Assembly (NCBI GenBank): GCA_963693305.1 | Contig: OY855904.1 | Location: 32,018,242-32,082,241, forward strand | Length of the DNA: 64,000 nt | Reading direction: 5' to 3' | From: Meandrina meandrites | Lineage: Eukaryota > Cnidaria > Anthozoa > Scleractinia > Meandrinidae | In this document: positions 11,211-21,990 of the stretch, piece by piece | Position numbering within the stretch: position 1 is the stretch's first letter | Layout of the letters: the number at the start of each line of letters is the position of its first letter | Position numbers and translations under genes: made by a program | Notes under the pieces: generated by a model | Told to the model about the DNA's origin: nothing | Database searches by the model: none | Seen by the model: the letters and a program-made list of their open reading frames with translations, nothing else

Positions 11211-11964
11211 AGAGTACTTTTCTTTCCATTTCAGAATTGTCTGGTTTTGTGAAGTCTATACTATTCACAATTTTTTTCAGTTTTTTTTGTGACTGTTCAT
11301 ATTTAATTTTCATTTTGGCCATTTCAAGAAATGGCTGTCTGCATTTGGTACACATGCAGGTATGATGATATCTGTGATGACACTGTTGTATTACATTCCA
11401 TTTGATGATAAAAATCTTCATTGTTATTAATTTTGGCACTCTCAGATCGATGTATACTCAGAGAAACATGTGCATGATACAGCACAAAGGAAGGGCTCCC
11501 CATTGTTGACCTGAAGGACATGCTTGGGACATGGAAGAGATTTGGTTGTTTGTACTTTTTCATGGCATACTATACATGAACATTCTGTAATGCACATACT
11601 TCCATTCCGCTGCTGTTGTTGATGGCGGCGGTGATCTCTGTTGTAATGAATGTTGCACACCTTTAACTTCTCCATGTCATTGTTGCTCATAACAGAAAAT
11701 GCGGTGTCGACTTCATACATTCCTTGCAGGGTCCTTAATGTTTTTGAATTAGTCCCACAAATGTTTGTGCATCCTTCTATTGCACATTGTACACTTCCTT
11801 CAATAAATAAGATAATAGACCAAAATTAATGTTTTCACCTTAATTAAATGTGTTAAATTAATGTTTTGACAAATTTTGGGACAAATTTGCATTGCATTTA
11901 TTTACACCATAAGACCTTCGACTTTATTGTGCAATAATTCTAACCTTCTTCTGCTCCTCCAACA

Positions 11965-12375
11965 GGACAAGACATTCTTGGGCTAATGGGGATGTGCCGC
12001 TGGATGGGGTCGCATTTTCACGACAGGACTGACTATAATGGGGCCGCTTTTTCAAGCACTTTTTATAGGGTGACTAGAATGGGGTCACACTTTTCTGGGA
12101 TTTTGAGGGTAAGAAAATTCTGGCAAGTTGTGATTTATAAACGGAAAGATTCGCCAAAAAGAAAAAGTTACCGTATTCATTGCTGTTGTTTAATATTTGA
12201 CAAACGGCTCCCATTACGTGACTAAGTTGGGGTCATGAAAATTACATTTACCCAAAAGTGACTAAGATGGGGTCTATAATTGGCCATAGAATATGACTAT
12301 AATGGGGTAGGGGTTCTGAGAGGCTAGCGGCACATACCCAGCAAAGATTGGCCCAAGTAACCCCCCCGGGGAGTT
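11965..12375. mobile_element. MITE with repeated GACTATAATGGGGTC motifs
   Basis: The ends are related in inverse orientation (CTTGGGCTAATGGGGATGTGCCGCT at left, split here as CTTGGGCTAAT and GATGTGCCGCT, against the reverse complement of the right end). Both halves carry several copies of GACTA-AATGGGGTC. It has no coding function. Its right edge lies inside a host exon (see 12376-12958). Confidence 0.5.
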
Positions 12376-12958
12376 TTCATCACTGATGAAAAGCAAGGGA
12401 GAATCCACTGGCAAGCACCTTTCCCTGATACGTTTCTTATCAGCCTCAACATCATCATCTGGTACATCAACAATGCTCACTGGAAAAGTTCAGATAATTT
12501 GATATGTTTGTCAATGATATATTATGTCTTGAAAGTATGTATGAAAATATATGGAGAAAATTTTCTGTTTTTACAAATTGAAAGGTAGATCACAGGTATA
12601 CCTACCTGAGCAAGATAATTTCTCTCTTTTTTTATGCTGTTCTGTAGCAGATGGTTCCTCAAACAGTCTGTAGACATCTTCCAGGGGATCAATCCCTTCC
12701 AAGATCTGTTGTTGAACATTACAGTGTAAAATATATTATTACTATCTATGAAATTCATGCTTTATTGCATTTTCTAATAAAAAATGTAACAAAATTTGCA
12801 GCAGTTTTAACCTTCGCCTTTCCTCTGTAGAAAAGTGGCTCTTGCTTTGAAAACCTTTCTGCATTAAAAATTACTCTTTTCAGTTGCACTGCAATGCTTC
12901 TGTCTCTTTTCCTGAGTTTTCGAAGTGTTTGCCATTTTCTTCCCTGGGCTTGCTTTCC
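12376..12958 (-). CDS. partial unrecognised gene, three exons, truncated by MITE
   Basis: Three minus-strand exons fit together by splice signals and phase: 12958-12812 (49 codons, AG before, GTTAAA after), 12705-12606 (33 codons plus one base, CAG before, GTAGGT after), and 12479 down to about 12376 (CAG before). Joined, they read without stops through a basic stretch (KLRKRDRSIAVQLKRVIF), an acidic part (ILEGIDPLEDVYRLFEEPS) and SIVDVPDDDVEADKKRIRER. The last exon runs straight into the GC-rich end of a MITE, so the native 3' end is lost or displaced. No domain was recognised. Mixed charge suggests a soluble, perhaps nuclear protein, but that is a guess. Possible 5' exons lie at 15738-15792 and near 16100. 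Confidence 0.5.
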
Positions 12959-13214
12959 CTTCAATGAAAGAAGTTATCTAATTATTGTGTTTGTGGTTGC
13001 CTACCAATAAAACATACAAGGAAAATTAAGGGCTCGAGACAGATACAAGATTTTCAATGAGGGAAAAGGGTTGGCTGAGAACAAAGATTTTTATATGCCT
13101 AAAATTTAAAACAAAAAATTATGCCTGGCTAATTTCTGTTTGTGTGTTTGTGTGTTTCATTATTACAATGTATAATTATTATTATTTATTATTGCGTTGT
13201 GTTCTTGGGCAAGA

Positions 13215-13395
13215 TACTGTACTCTCATAGTGCCTCTCTCCACCCAGGTGTATTAATGGGTACCGGCAAATTTACTGCTGGGGGTAACCCTGCGATGGAC
13301 TAGCATCCCATCCAGGGGGGAGTAGAAATACTCCTAGTCACTTCATGCTACGGAAACCAGGATAAGCTCCGGCCTGATGGGCCATTAGGCTCGTA
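13215..13395 (+). mobile_element. 5'-truncated tRNA-type SINE
   Basis: It matches the 3' two thirds of the SINE at 31999-32230: both contain CTCTCTCCACCCAGG, then GACTA-CATCCCATCCAGGGG, then CTAGTC-CTTCATGCTAC. The tRNA-like head is missing. The following ATT repeat may be its tail. Confidence 0.62.
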
Positions 13396-13408
13396 TGCAG
13401 ACTTAACT

Positions 13409-13425
13409 TAATGTTATTATTATTA

Positions 13426-13473
<48 letters not shown>
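13409..13473. repeat. (ATT)n microsatellite
   Basis: About 20 ATT units with one interruption, directly after the truncated SINE. Confidence 0.9.
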
Positions 13474-13475
<2 letters not shown>

Positions 13476-13605
13476 AAGTGAAACCGGTAAAAACAATATA
13501 TAATTATATATCCCATAGAAAACAGGTAAATGTGAAAATAGATTAGTGTGTATCAATCAGATCAATCTGCAGCTTACTTTCATAAGCAAATGCCTACATT
13601 GGGCA

Positions 13606-13783
13606 GTTCCAGAAAATATCCTTACCCACCCCAAGGATGGTCATTGGAAATTCCGAGGGGGGTGGGGGTCTCAATAGCACAATTTTTTAAAAGAAAGTAT
13701 GAAGCTAAACTGGAATTCCCACGGGGTGGGAGGCTCCAAACTAAAGAACCATCCTTTGGGGAGGTATGGATATTTTTTGGAAA
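13606..13783. mobile_element. TTCCAGAAAATATCC MITE, copy 1
   Basis: It starts TTCCAGAAAATATCC with CACCCC and ends GGATATTTTTTGGAA; inner GGAATT-rich segments are also inverted. Copies of the same family lie at 58008-58182 and, split by an insertion, at 58472-59290. Confidence 0.6.
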
Positions 13784-13789
13784 CACACC

Positions 13790-15737
13790 TTGAGGAACCA
13801 AGCCTGTGCTGCAAAAAAACTTGACACATCAACTTAACCTGGAAACATTGAAACAATTTTTTTTTGTCATGAACCCCGGAATGGTTTTAAAACTTACATG
13901 TAATTAAGTGTCAGTATTTACATGTAGCCTTATTAGATAAATGTCACTCAAGTATATTCAGGTTTAAACTGGCAACATGTGGGAATCAATCATGTGACAA
14001 ATTTATTACATTGACACAATGTGTATTTTTGAGTTCATTTTGACTAACAGGAATGCCCTTGCAAAGTCTTCAAGTCACCTGTAAAAAGAAACAAAACACA
14101 CAAAAACCATTTATTTTGATGAAATTGCTATTTTCCAGCATGCAGACTCAGTATATTAAAATTAAATGGCCTTTTTCAGTGTGTGAAAAAAAAACTGGCT
14201 GCTTTTATGTTGGGCTAGTGGATCCAATAATTTTTTCCATTTGCTAGATAGCCAAATGACATTTATGGATTCTTATTTTTTGATGTAGTTGTTTCGAAAG
14301 AAACATGGGACTTTGGTAAGCTTATATTGGTTTCACCTTGCCCAGTCTACCTGGGTCAGGCAAGGAAGAAATCAATGTTCTTTGCACCCCTCCTTTCAAT
14401 AATCATTACAGAAAAATGTCAGATTATTTTAATTAAATGTTTAAAATGTTTTTTTAATCTGTTCATTTCAAAACAGTATGTCACAGAAATCTGTGTTTGC
14501 TTTTCTCGTAGAGCAAGTTGCCAACAAAAACTAAGCTGGAGTTTGTTTAAATCAAATTTACAGCTACTACTTGGCTAATTCCCATATGAGTTAAAAAAAA
14601 AAACTTGGACCTTGACAAAGTGCGAGCCAACAAGTCATGAGAGCCATTCCACTATATATAAATAGCACATTGGTTAGCCTAAAAAGCTCCCTGGTTAGCC
14701 AAAGCAGTACTCCAGTTAGCCTGAGTATAGTTAGCTGAGGTGGCTTGAGGTTATGCTAATGACTGGACTTAGGTATTTCTGGCTTGTATGGCACTTATGT
14801 GTCATGAAACATGCAAGCCATGCAAGCAATTCCAGTTAGCCTGCATAAGATTCTGGTTGGCCTACATAGTACTCCGGTTAGCCCTAAAAGCACTTTGGTT
14901 GCCAAACGGTACATCATGTTGCTTGCAGTTAGCTTTATATTGGAATTAGGGTTTTCTGGCTTGCTTAAGTTTAAGGCCTCATGAATTTTTACATTTGCTA
15001 CTTTAAAATGCTACTGAAGGTCATCCAACAACTGAAAATACAGGCCTTAAGAAAAATATCAAACAATTTTTTTATAAAGTAGACAAATGTCTGGTCAAAA
15101 AGCAGATCTTAAATGCCTCAAGTAACAAATGTGTGTAGAGAGAAGGAAGGGAATTGCTAGAATTGACTGTCACATAACTATGTGTAAAACTAAGAGATCT
15201 ACAACTACCTGAACTTGTTATAATCCATCGTTTAACTCAGCAGTAATCCAGAATGTCCCCAGTTCTGAATTCTGTAAATCCTGTCAAAACATTAGGCATT
15301 CTATTAGTCCCAAAAATTACCTGTAGACCACAAAATGCAAAAGAAACGGAAATCTATGTTTACCAATAAAATAAAACATCATGGGAAGAACAAATTCTAA
15401 GTTAAGAAATGGTCTCATTTATTAAACATGCCCAAAGAGGCATTCCAAAACGTGAGTAGTACTGTTTAATTGAAGTCTAGATTAGGTTGACTGCAAGTAG
15501 TCTCTAGTCTAACTTTAAATAAAAAAAAAAGAGATCACACTGAGCTGAAAATCACAGCAAAGGTGTTGCAGTAATTTCAAATTTCTCTGACATAATTTTT
15601 CTTTGCGGCCTGAAATGGCCACTTGGTCAATATTTTGAGGAACATTCCCTCACGTATAAATAATTAAAGGATGCGATTCTTATTAATTTGAAGTACAGTA
15701 GCTTAAAATTCAGATGACAAACATAAATAACAGTTAC
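13790..15737. other. gene-poor stretch
   Basis: No coding region is supported apart from possible minus-strand splice sites (for example an acceptor near 14079). It holds the GGTTAGCC minisatellite at 14655-14910. It may be the intron of the minus-strand gene seen at 12376-12958. Confidence 0.4.
14655..14910. repeat. GGTTAGCC minisatellite, second site
   Basis: Roughly ten degenerate units such as ACTCCGGTTAGCCTA and AGTACTCCAGTTAGCC, spaced irregularly. It is the same motif as at 6945-7080 in the opposite main orientation. Confidence 0.55.
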
Positions 15738-15792
15738 ATGCCTCGACGAAATGACTCCTCGTTCTCACTATCTATTTTTACGCCGAGCTCGG
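15738..15792 (-). CDS. possible small coding exon of the minus-strand gene
   Basis: On the minus strand, a TAG acceptor precedes an 18-codon open stretch (ELGVKIDSENEESFRRG) that ends at a GTAACT donor. The acidic composition resembles the exons at 12376-12958. The polypyrimidine tract is weak and the exon is short, so this is only a candidate. Confidence 0.25.
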
Positions 15793-15957
15793 CTACAATT
15801 CCAGTAAGCTAAGTTGATAAACATGATAAACGTCGAAGACATAAGCTTCGACCAGTCTAAAAAAAAATCATTCTACAATGAGAAACGCTTACCTCAGGTC
15901 CCTGTAAGTTTCTGTTACCCACGTTTTCGCCCGTTTCTACTCATTCCATATTCTTCT

Positions 15958-16104
15958 TTATCGGGAATACAAATGAAGGAGGTATATCCTACGTTTGGGG
16001 ACTCGTTTTGATCGCGTCAAGAAGGAAAAACATCGACAAAACTGTCCTCTATAACTCAAAATCACTCCATTAGATTCCCCTTTCTTGTCGCCATTCGTCG
16101 CCAT
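15958..16104 (-). CDS. possible first exon or small ORF (48 codons)
   Basis: An ATG preceded by AAA (MATNGDKKGESNGVILSYRG) opens a 48-codon frame. A good GTAAGC donor follows downstream at about 15891, after the stop, so the frame may be part of a 5' leader or of an alternative first exon. It is oriented like the gene at 12376-12958. No homology was recognised. Confidence 0.22.
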   Translation of the reverse strand: MATNGDKKGESNGVILSYRGQFCRCFSFLTRSKRVPKRRIYLLHLYSR

Positions 16105-16129
16105 TTTGAAAATGCTCTTTTCGTGAGAC

Positions 16130-16378
16130 AATAAACTGCAAGGCTGACACTACGTAGAAATGAAAAGCCTTAACGGGACAACGACATGATAGAGTCCAAA
16201 CTGAAAGCCAAAAATGCAAACTCTGGACAGCTGTTTCGACCTGATTGGGTCTCGTCAGCAGAGTGTATGCCACACAGAATAGAACAACTAGCGTGAAGAC
16301 AGTTCAGTTTGGACTCTATCATGTCGTTGTCCCGTTAAGGCTTTTCATTTCTACGTAGTGTCAGCCTTGCAGTTTATT
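16130..16378. mobile_element. foldback element, 75-base arms
   Basis: The arms at 16130-16204 and 16305-16378 are almost perfect reverse complements (AATAAACTGCAAGGCTGACA at the outer left end), with a 100-base spacer. Transcribed, it would form a long hairpin. Beyond the right arm, the sequence to about 16470 repeats a block from the Harbinger-like MITE (6755-6850). Confidence 0.68.
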
Positions 16379-16886
16379 GTCTTTGTATTTTATTTTTGGC
16401 TGATTAGAGCTGTCAGTAGCTCCTACGTACACCAGCAGCATTTTCGTCCGCGGTCCCTTGCTTTCATTTGTCTTTTCGTGAGCCCGCGATACGAACCACC
16501 GGGAATCCGCTGGGGAGACCCCCAGCAGGGGGGAGGGGAGGGGCAGCTACTTAACCTCTCCCCAGGCCCACTCATATCGTCTGAAAGATATTAAATCCAT
16601 CTTCGCCCAAAGCAATTGATTGAGAAGAAACTGACAACGCCATCATAAAGAGCATGCACTCCTGCCTTTGGCAAAATTTTCTTTTATTCCTACAGCAAAT
16701 GATCGCTGAGTAGGAAGCCAACAAACTTTTCAATTGTATTTTTTACTTCCGTACATTTTTAGGAAAAAGTAATCATGGCTATTTTTTAAAACACTGTTTC
16801 AAAGGCTACAACTTCGCTTAAAAAAATCCTAAGAGGGAGATCCTAGCAAAGATTTCAAGCGAATTTAAAAATGCGGTCTGCTCTGG

Positions 16887-17198
16887 TCACGTGACCGATG
16901 ACGTCATAACAGTAAAAGTGATAAAAATGGACTTAACATATAAATATCTATCAACATGTAATTTGTTGTTTCCTCACATTTAATCCAACGCCAGATAGGC
17001 ACTTGTACCCAGACTCCCACTTTTTGAAAATCGTACATAGCTCCCTTAATATTTATATTTTGTTCGGTACCCGGGCAGTCTGAAATGCCTTGCCAATGTG
17101 CTTCAAACTGCAATGACTGCTTTTTCAGTAACAAAAATATCTTCGTCACAGTGAGCAAAAACGAACTTGAGAGCAATGTCACGTGACTAATGACGTCA
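16887..17198. promoter_or_regulatory. paired CACGTG + TGACGTCA modules
   Basis: GGTCACGTGACCGATGACGT at 16887 and GTCACGTGACTAATGACGTC at 17179 are direct copies about 290 bases apart. Each joins an E-box (CACGTG) to a CRE palindrome (TGACGTCA at 16899 and 17191). These are known binding sites for bHLH and bZIP factors respectively. A 92-codon minus-strand frame lies between; the whole may be a mobile element. Confidence 0.4.
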
Positions 17199-17975
17199 TC
17201 GCCCTACGTCTTATACAAGAACTGGTTATTATTAAGAGTTATTTCTATACGACGTTGTACTCCTGCTGGCTTCAAACTGACCAAGTTATTTGACATTGAC
17301 GATTTTTCAGCTGCAAAGGATTTTGGGAAGGTTTTTATTATAATTATATATTGTTTTTATAATTATTGGGTGGGGGCATGGTAGAAAGACCACCTACCCC
17401 CACTCCATGGGTCACCCCTGGGATTTATGGGGCTTGTTTGAGTATAAAACTATATAAACAGTGATAATTAGGATACTAAATTTAATTGTACCCCACTAAC
17501 CTTAGCATCATTGTTATGTGGATGTTGTAGTTTTTTTAGTTGGTTGACCAATTTGCCTTCCTTTTTGTTTACGGTCTTCCTTCTTTGAATTAGTTTGCAT
17601 TGCAGTAATGCCTGGGGAATAACATATCAATGGGTATAAACAAAGTCTGCACAAAAAAGATGAAAACATGCACATTTCCATTGCAGTGTGCGGGAAAGGC
17701 GCTGAGCATAATAAAACTGCATTACAAGAATTGTTGATTGCCAAAGAATGAAAAAAAAGTTTAAAAGCGAGTCAAAGTCCAAACAAAATTCTGTTTTCTG
17801 TAATTCTGCTACTGTGCACCTTCTAAATGGGTTTGCTGCAAAATATGCAAATACATGGAGGTTGGCCGGAACAATTGAACAAATTGAAGTTAAACCCATA
17901 TTTGCCTAAACCTTGTTTAATTATTTTGCGCCGGCCTTATTGTTTTAGTCATTTGAAGTTTGCTGCAAGCCGAGA
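17199..17975. other. gene-poor stretch
   Basis: No supported feature; short frames only, with a GT/A-rich microsatellite-like patch near 17330-17370. Confidence 0.4.
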
Positions 17976-17981
17976 TGACCT

Positions 17982-18982
17982 GGCGTGCGTTTCTCAAAAG
18001 ACCCGAAAACTTCTCGGGCCCGAAAACTTTTCGGGGCTGTTTTCGGGCGCGTTTCTCGGGTTCCGGAAAGCGTTTCTCAAAGCGCCCGATTTTCTCCCGA
18101 GATTTTCGGGGATGTTTTCGGGAAATGTAACGCAAGGAATAGCGCGAGCTTCAATTTTCCAGCCTGTGATTGGTTCAAAAATTGCAATTGACACCGTTGC
18201 ACTGAGTTGGGTTCGTCACGTACGCATCAAATTCAAGACTTTTTGATAAATCGCCCGCAAAGTTTTATCTACAGCGATTTGTACAGTTCTGACAAAGTTT
18301 AGTTTTTAACACTGATTCACCTCTGTGGGCTACTGAACGTAAATGCAGCCTGATGTAAGTGCTTAAAGTGTTTTTTGTGTCTTATTCCCCGCTTGTAATT
18401 TACGAAGCACGAGCTAATAAACTTTCGTAATCTTGTTTTTGAGCCTTGAAATTTGGTCAAGTAAAGTTAAGTTTGGTTGAATTCTTCGCTATTATTGTCG
18501 CTCAGAACTTTGGCGAACTTGTTGTTCATATGCTGAATGAATTTTCGCAGTTTCTGTAAACAATTTCAGGCGGAAAAAGTCGATCATCAAGTGCCTTTGT
18601 AAATCGCGCTGCGTTCTCTTCGCGAAGTGAAAATTCTTGGCGCGCCCGAGTTTGTTTTGAAATTTGTCAATTAAACCACCTAATTATGCCAGATCTCTTT
18701 CTCCCTCACATCCTTTATTGACGTCCTTTTCATTTAAGGCGTTCGCCGACTTTATTTCCAAAAAAGGTACTTAGGGGGTGTAATTTTATGGCGATAAAAT
18801 CAGTCCCGAGAAAGGTTTTCGGGAGCTCAAGAGCTCCCGTAAAGTTTTCGGGAAAAAATGACGTGTTTTCTCGGGCTCGAACTTCTCGTGCGCTTTGAGA
18901 AACACCCGAAAGCTGTTTCGGGGGCTTAACGGGACCGTTTTCGGGCCCGAGAAGTTTTCGGGGCTTTTGAGAAACGCACGCC
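17982..18982. mobile_element. 1.0-kb MITE with GGCGTGCG ends and 6-base target duplication
   Basis: The terminal inverted repeats of about 45 bases begin GGCGTGCGTTTCTCAAAAG and are rich in CCCGAAAAC / TTTTCGGG. They are flanked by a perfect TGACCT duplication (17976-17981, 18983-18988). The interior has no transposase. Many extra TTTCGGG units lie inside both ends. A 6-base duplication is unusual; IS3EU and Dada elements are reported with 6-7 bases, but the family is not identified here. Confidence 0.75.
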
Positions 18983-18988
18983 TGACCT

Positions 18989-19985
18989 GAATGATGCGGA
19001 CGCCCGAGGAAACAGGTTGGCAACAATTTTAAATTAATACGACAAAAACCACGTCCATATGTCAATATAGCCTTTTAGAAATACAAATAGTGCTTCTTTT
19101 CCTGAAGTTACTTGAGAACAGTTGGCTCCAGAAGCAATTTCGCCTTTAACTATACGGCTACACCACCTTAAACGGGTATGATTGCTTATCGATCTCCTCC
19201 ATGCTTACTATATATCTTAAATAAAAGTTTTATGGGTTAAATCACTTACCAGGTCAATATATTGGTCTCTTGGATCCTTCCTTATCTTGTGGAAACACCA
19301 ACCAACGTCTCTCTACAAAGTCGATTGATGTCTTTTTGTAAATCGTAAATTTATATGTATATTATTTTCTCGAGGGAAGCTCGCGTCAGCCTTCAATAAT
19401 TTCCTCGCCGAGTACAGTGGATTTAATATTTTTTAGATTGTTTTACGGATTTTTAGGAAATGCTGAGCAAATCACAACAGCAAATGTAAACTTAACAAGA
19501 CCTTTTTTTGCTCATGGGTTTGCATCAGAAGCGCTTTCATCATTTCTGTGCCTATTTCTTCATTTGCTTTTTCGCGGCTATCACGCAATGTGCGCAATTT
19601 ACCCCCAGTGAGCTGTGATTAAAGTCACTGATCATTTTAAGAAAGCTAATTAACGATTTTATGTTTTAGGGCATTTAAAGTTTTATATTTTTTCCACCTC
19701 ATATCGTTCTCTCCGTGGTGGACATCTTTGGGTTTGAAAGATATCGGCCTTGAAATGGCGCAACATCGTAACATTTTGAGCACGATTCCTATCGATCGAT
19801 CACGACATTTTTTGTTTTAATTCCTTGATGCTTTTTTGTTTTAGCCAAATTTGAACTTAAAACGCTTCATCTTATATAAGATTCAGCATACCTTTGATCC
19901 TTTCATGATTTTTGGTATAATCTGTACGAGTACAACCACTTGTTTACACGAGTTTAAACTTCCCGGGACAGCATATTCGTGACGT
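18989..19985. other. gene-poor stretch upstream of NLR leader exons
   Basis: No coding region is supported. A TGACGTCA palindrome at 19980 sits 200 bases before a possible non-coding first exon, so the promoter of the NLR gene may lie near here. Confidence 0.35.
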
Positions 19986-20293
19986 CACGATTGCCGGACA
20001 CCTCGGATTTTTTTGCCCTTATTCGCCCACTGGTGCCCAGGCCTAAGTTTACCGCTCCCTCCTTGCATGAAGTGAATATCATTCGCAAACCTCCAACCAC
20101 TGACCCTCTGATAACGGGCTCAGTCTATTGTTTGAGTTTCGTTCGTGCTTGTTCGTGCTATAAAATCAGTGTTATGAGGTAAGGTTATATTGCATACGAT
20201 TGCTAAAATAAGTGATTGTCTTCCTAAAAAACAACAACAATTGTAACGAGAAACATGCAAGATATGGTGTTTGTGTGTTTGTTAATTTTCCAG

Positions 20294-20373
20294 CATCGAG
20301 TGAACACGAAAAATGGGCCAGACGATTCATATGGTTTCTCAGACAATGGGTCAGGCGACTTGAATTAAAGAAA
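20294..20373 (+). other. probable 5' UTR exon of the NLR gene
   Basis: A strong donor ends a preceding leader at 20178 (GAG|GTAAGG). The next exon begins after TTTTCCAG at 20294 and ends at 20373 before GTAAGT. It would splice to the acceptor at 23438/23439, in front of the HEPN coding exon. The exon has a 16-codon upstream ORF starting MGQTIHMVSQ. The linkage is by position and splice signals only. Confidence 0.45.
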
Positions 20374-21142
20374 GTAAGTTTTCATTAAATAGTTTCACTA
20401 TTTGGTTCAAGCCACATTAAACGATTCCAGTGTATTTTTCATAGCTGTAAGATCGAGAGACAACTGACAACTGAAGTCTAATTGGGCGAAATAAATGATT
20501 AAGTCAATGTTGTATTTCGTATGCGCGTGGAAGGTCTGGAAGCTGAGCGGACATGTGCATAGATATAAATAAGTAATTGGCTTTTGTTTCGGTGTGTAAA
20601 CTCGAATAGCTTGTCATAAAGGTTTTGCTGGTGAAATTTAAGGATGTAAGATGGTTTTGGGAGGAATACAGAGATCTACATGTGTTTATGTAAGGGGCTT
20701 ATAATTAACTTGTAGTTATTTTGGGTAATATTTTCACTGATTTGTAAATCTCTTTCAGATAATTTAAATAATAGAAAGATGATAAATTATTCAATTGTCA
20801 CCCTTTGCACAAGCCAGGGTGAAGAAGATGAGCTACTGAGTGAAATAATTCAATACTTAAATGGTTTTCAATGGAAATATTGTCAGTATTTCATGCCACA
20901 TTTAAGTTACATGTACCATTGATGCCAAAGTTTTATGACAGGAGTAAGCATGTGTTAATTGATCTTCATAAAAGTGGGGCTTGATAGCTAGTGGAGAGGG
21001 TTATCAGTTTGAATCCTGGCAATTTTTGACCAGGTCTCAAAATCTCTGATCTTACAATTCAAGTATCAAAGATATTTGTAAGAGTTTTTAAGACAGATTC
21101 CGCTGAAAGTTCAAGCAATGAGTGCAAAAATTAATTACCGTA

Positions 21143-21990
21143 TTTACCCGAGTATAAGTCGATCCCGTGTATAAGTCGACCCCCTATTTTTGAGGCCATA
21201 AACTAAGATTTTTTCGTTTATGGGTAAGAATCTTCCTGGAAAACTAACCTTGTGTTTCTTAGAATTTCCTTTCAGGTAGAGGTACTTAAATGACAAAATT
21301 ACAGCAAGTTTCAATGTGAAGTTTATCGTACTAACGTGAGCGTTTTTGCAACACATGTTTATCAGGCATTTTGTCCATAATTTTTGAAACAGGCTTCAAA
21401 AACCAAATGCACTAATTTCAAACGAACCTTTCCAATTGTGGAGAGATTGAAGCGGCTTTAGAAGACAAGCAAAACACCAAGTTACACCAAAAACCTTCGA
21501 AAACGATTCGATAAACAACGTGCCTTGCTCGGGGTACTTGGTAACCAAGCTATAAAATTGGTGAGGTACTGGTAACGATAACTACACGTGTTTGCACCAT
21601 GCCAGGTTACTAAGTAGCGAAGAAAGATCGTTCACGAAGATGTTTTTCTCGATTGGATTTTACAGCTTTATGAGTGGAAATTGTCAGCCCTTTCTTCAAA
21701 CCTTGTGCCAGTGACTCTCTACAACATTCAGGTTTATATTAAGCGGATAAATCTTAAGGAATTTCGACTTGAACTGTCAATTTAACGCCAGAGATAGCAA
21801 AGCGAAAGGACATTGCAACCTGTACTGTCGTTTATAGATGTTTGATAACATATAAAAGCAATTGTTATGCTAATTGTGCAGAATTTATTTAACTGGTGCT
21901 TGGGTCGAAAATTTTGACCCATGTATAAGTCGAGGACGATATTTTGGACCGATTTTAAGGTAAAAAAAGGTCGACTTATACACGGGTAAA
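21143..21990. mobile_element. TA-flanked MITE (mariner/pogo type) with TTTACCCG ends
   Basis: The inverted ends TTTACCCGAGTATAAGTCGA (left) and GACTTATACACGGGTAAA (right) are flanked by TA. TATAAGTCGA units are repeated subterminally on both sides. A TA target and the end sequence fit a Tc1/mariner/pogo non-autonomous element. It has no transposase frame. Confidence 0.7.

Larger units (their letters stand above)
7561..11797 (-). pseudogene. decayed P-superfamily DNA transposon gene with CCHC and YqaJ parts
   Basis: Read on the minus strand, this is one transposon gene broken by several frameshifts and stops. In order: a Cys/His-rich N-terminus (about 11797-11330), a central region, an RNase H-like catalytic core of P element/THAP9 type (WDEIYIKKG, then VCDGATHSSAFF, then SDPPHMVKKLRN), a C-terminal transposase domain (DDVENYFS), two CCHC zinc knuckles, and the opening motif of a YqaJ-type exonuclease (QGSDAWKEARKGKINGSKAA). 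The sequence stops resembling a protein near 7561, just before the Harbinger-like MITE. The transposase would cut and join DNA in the nucleus. The frames are too damaged for this copy to work. Confidence 0.75.

Noticed and set aside
17827..18246. 139-codon plus-strand ORF and overlapping minus frames
   Set aside because: They arise from the CCCGAAAAC-rich inverted repeats of the 17982-18982 MITE.
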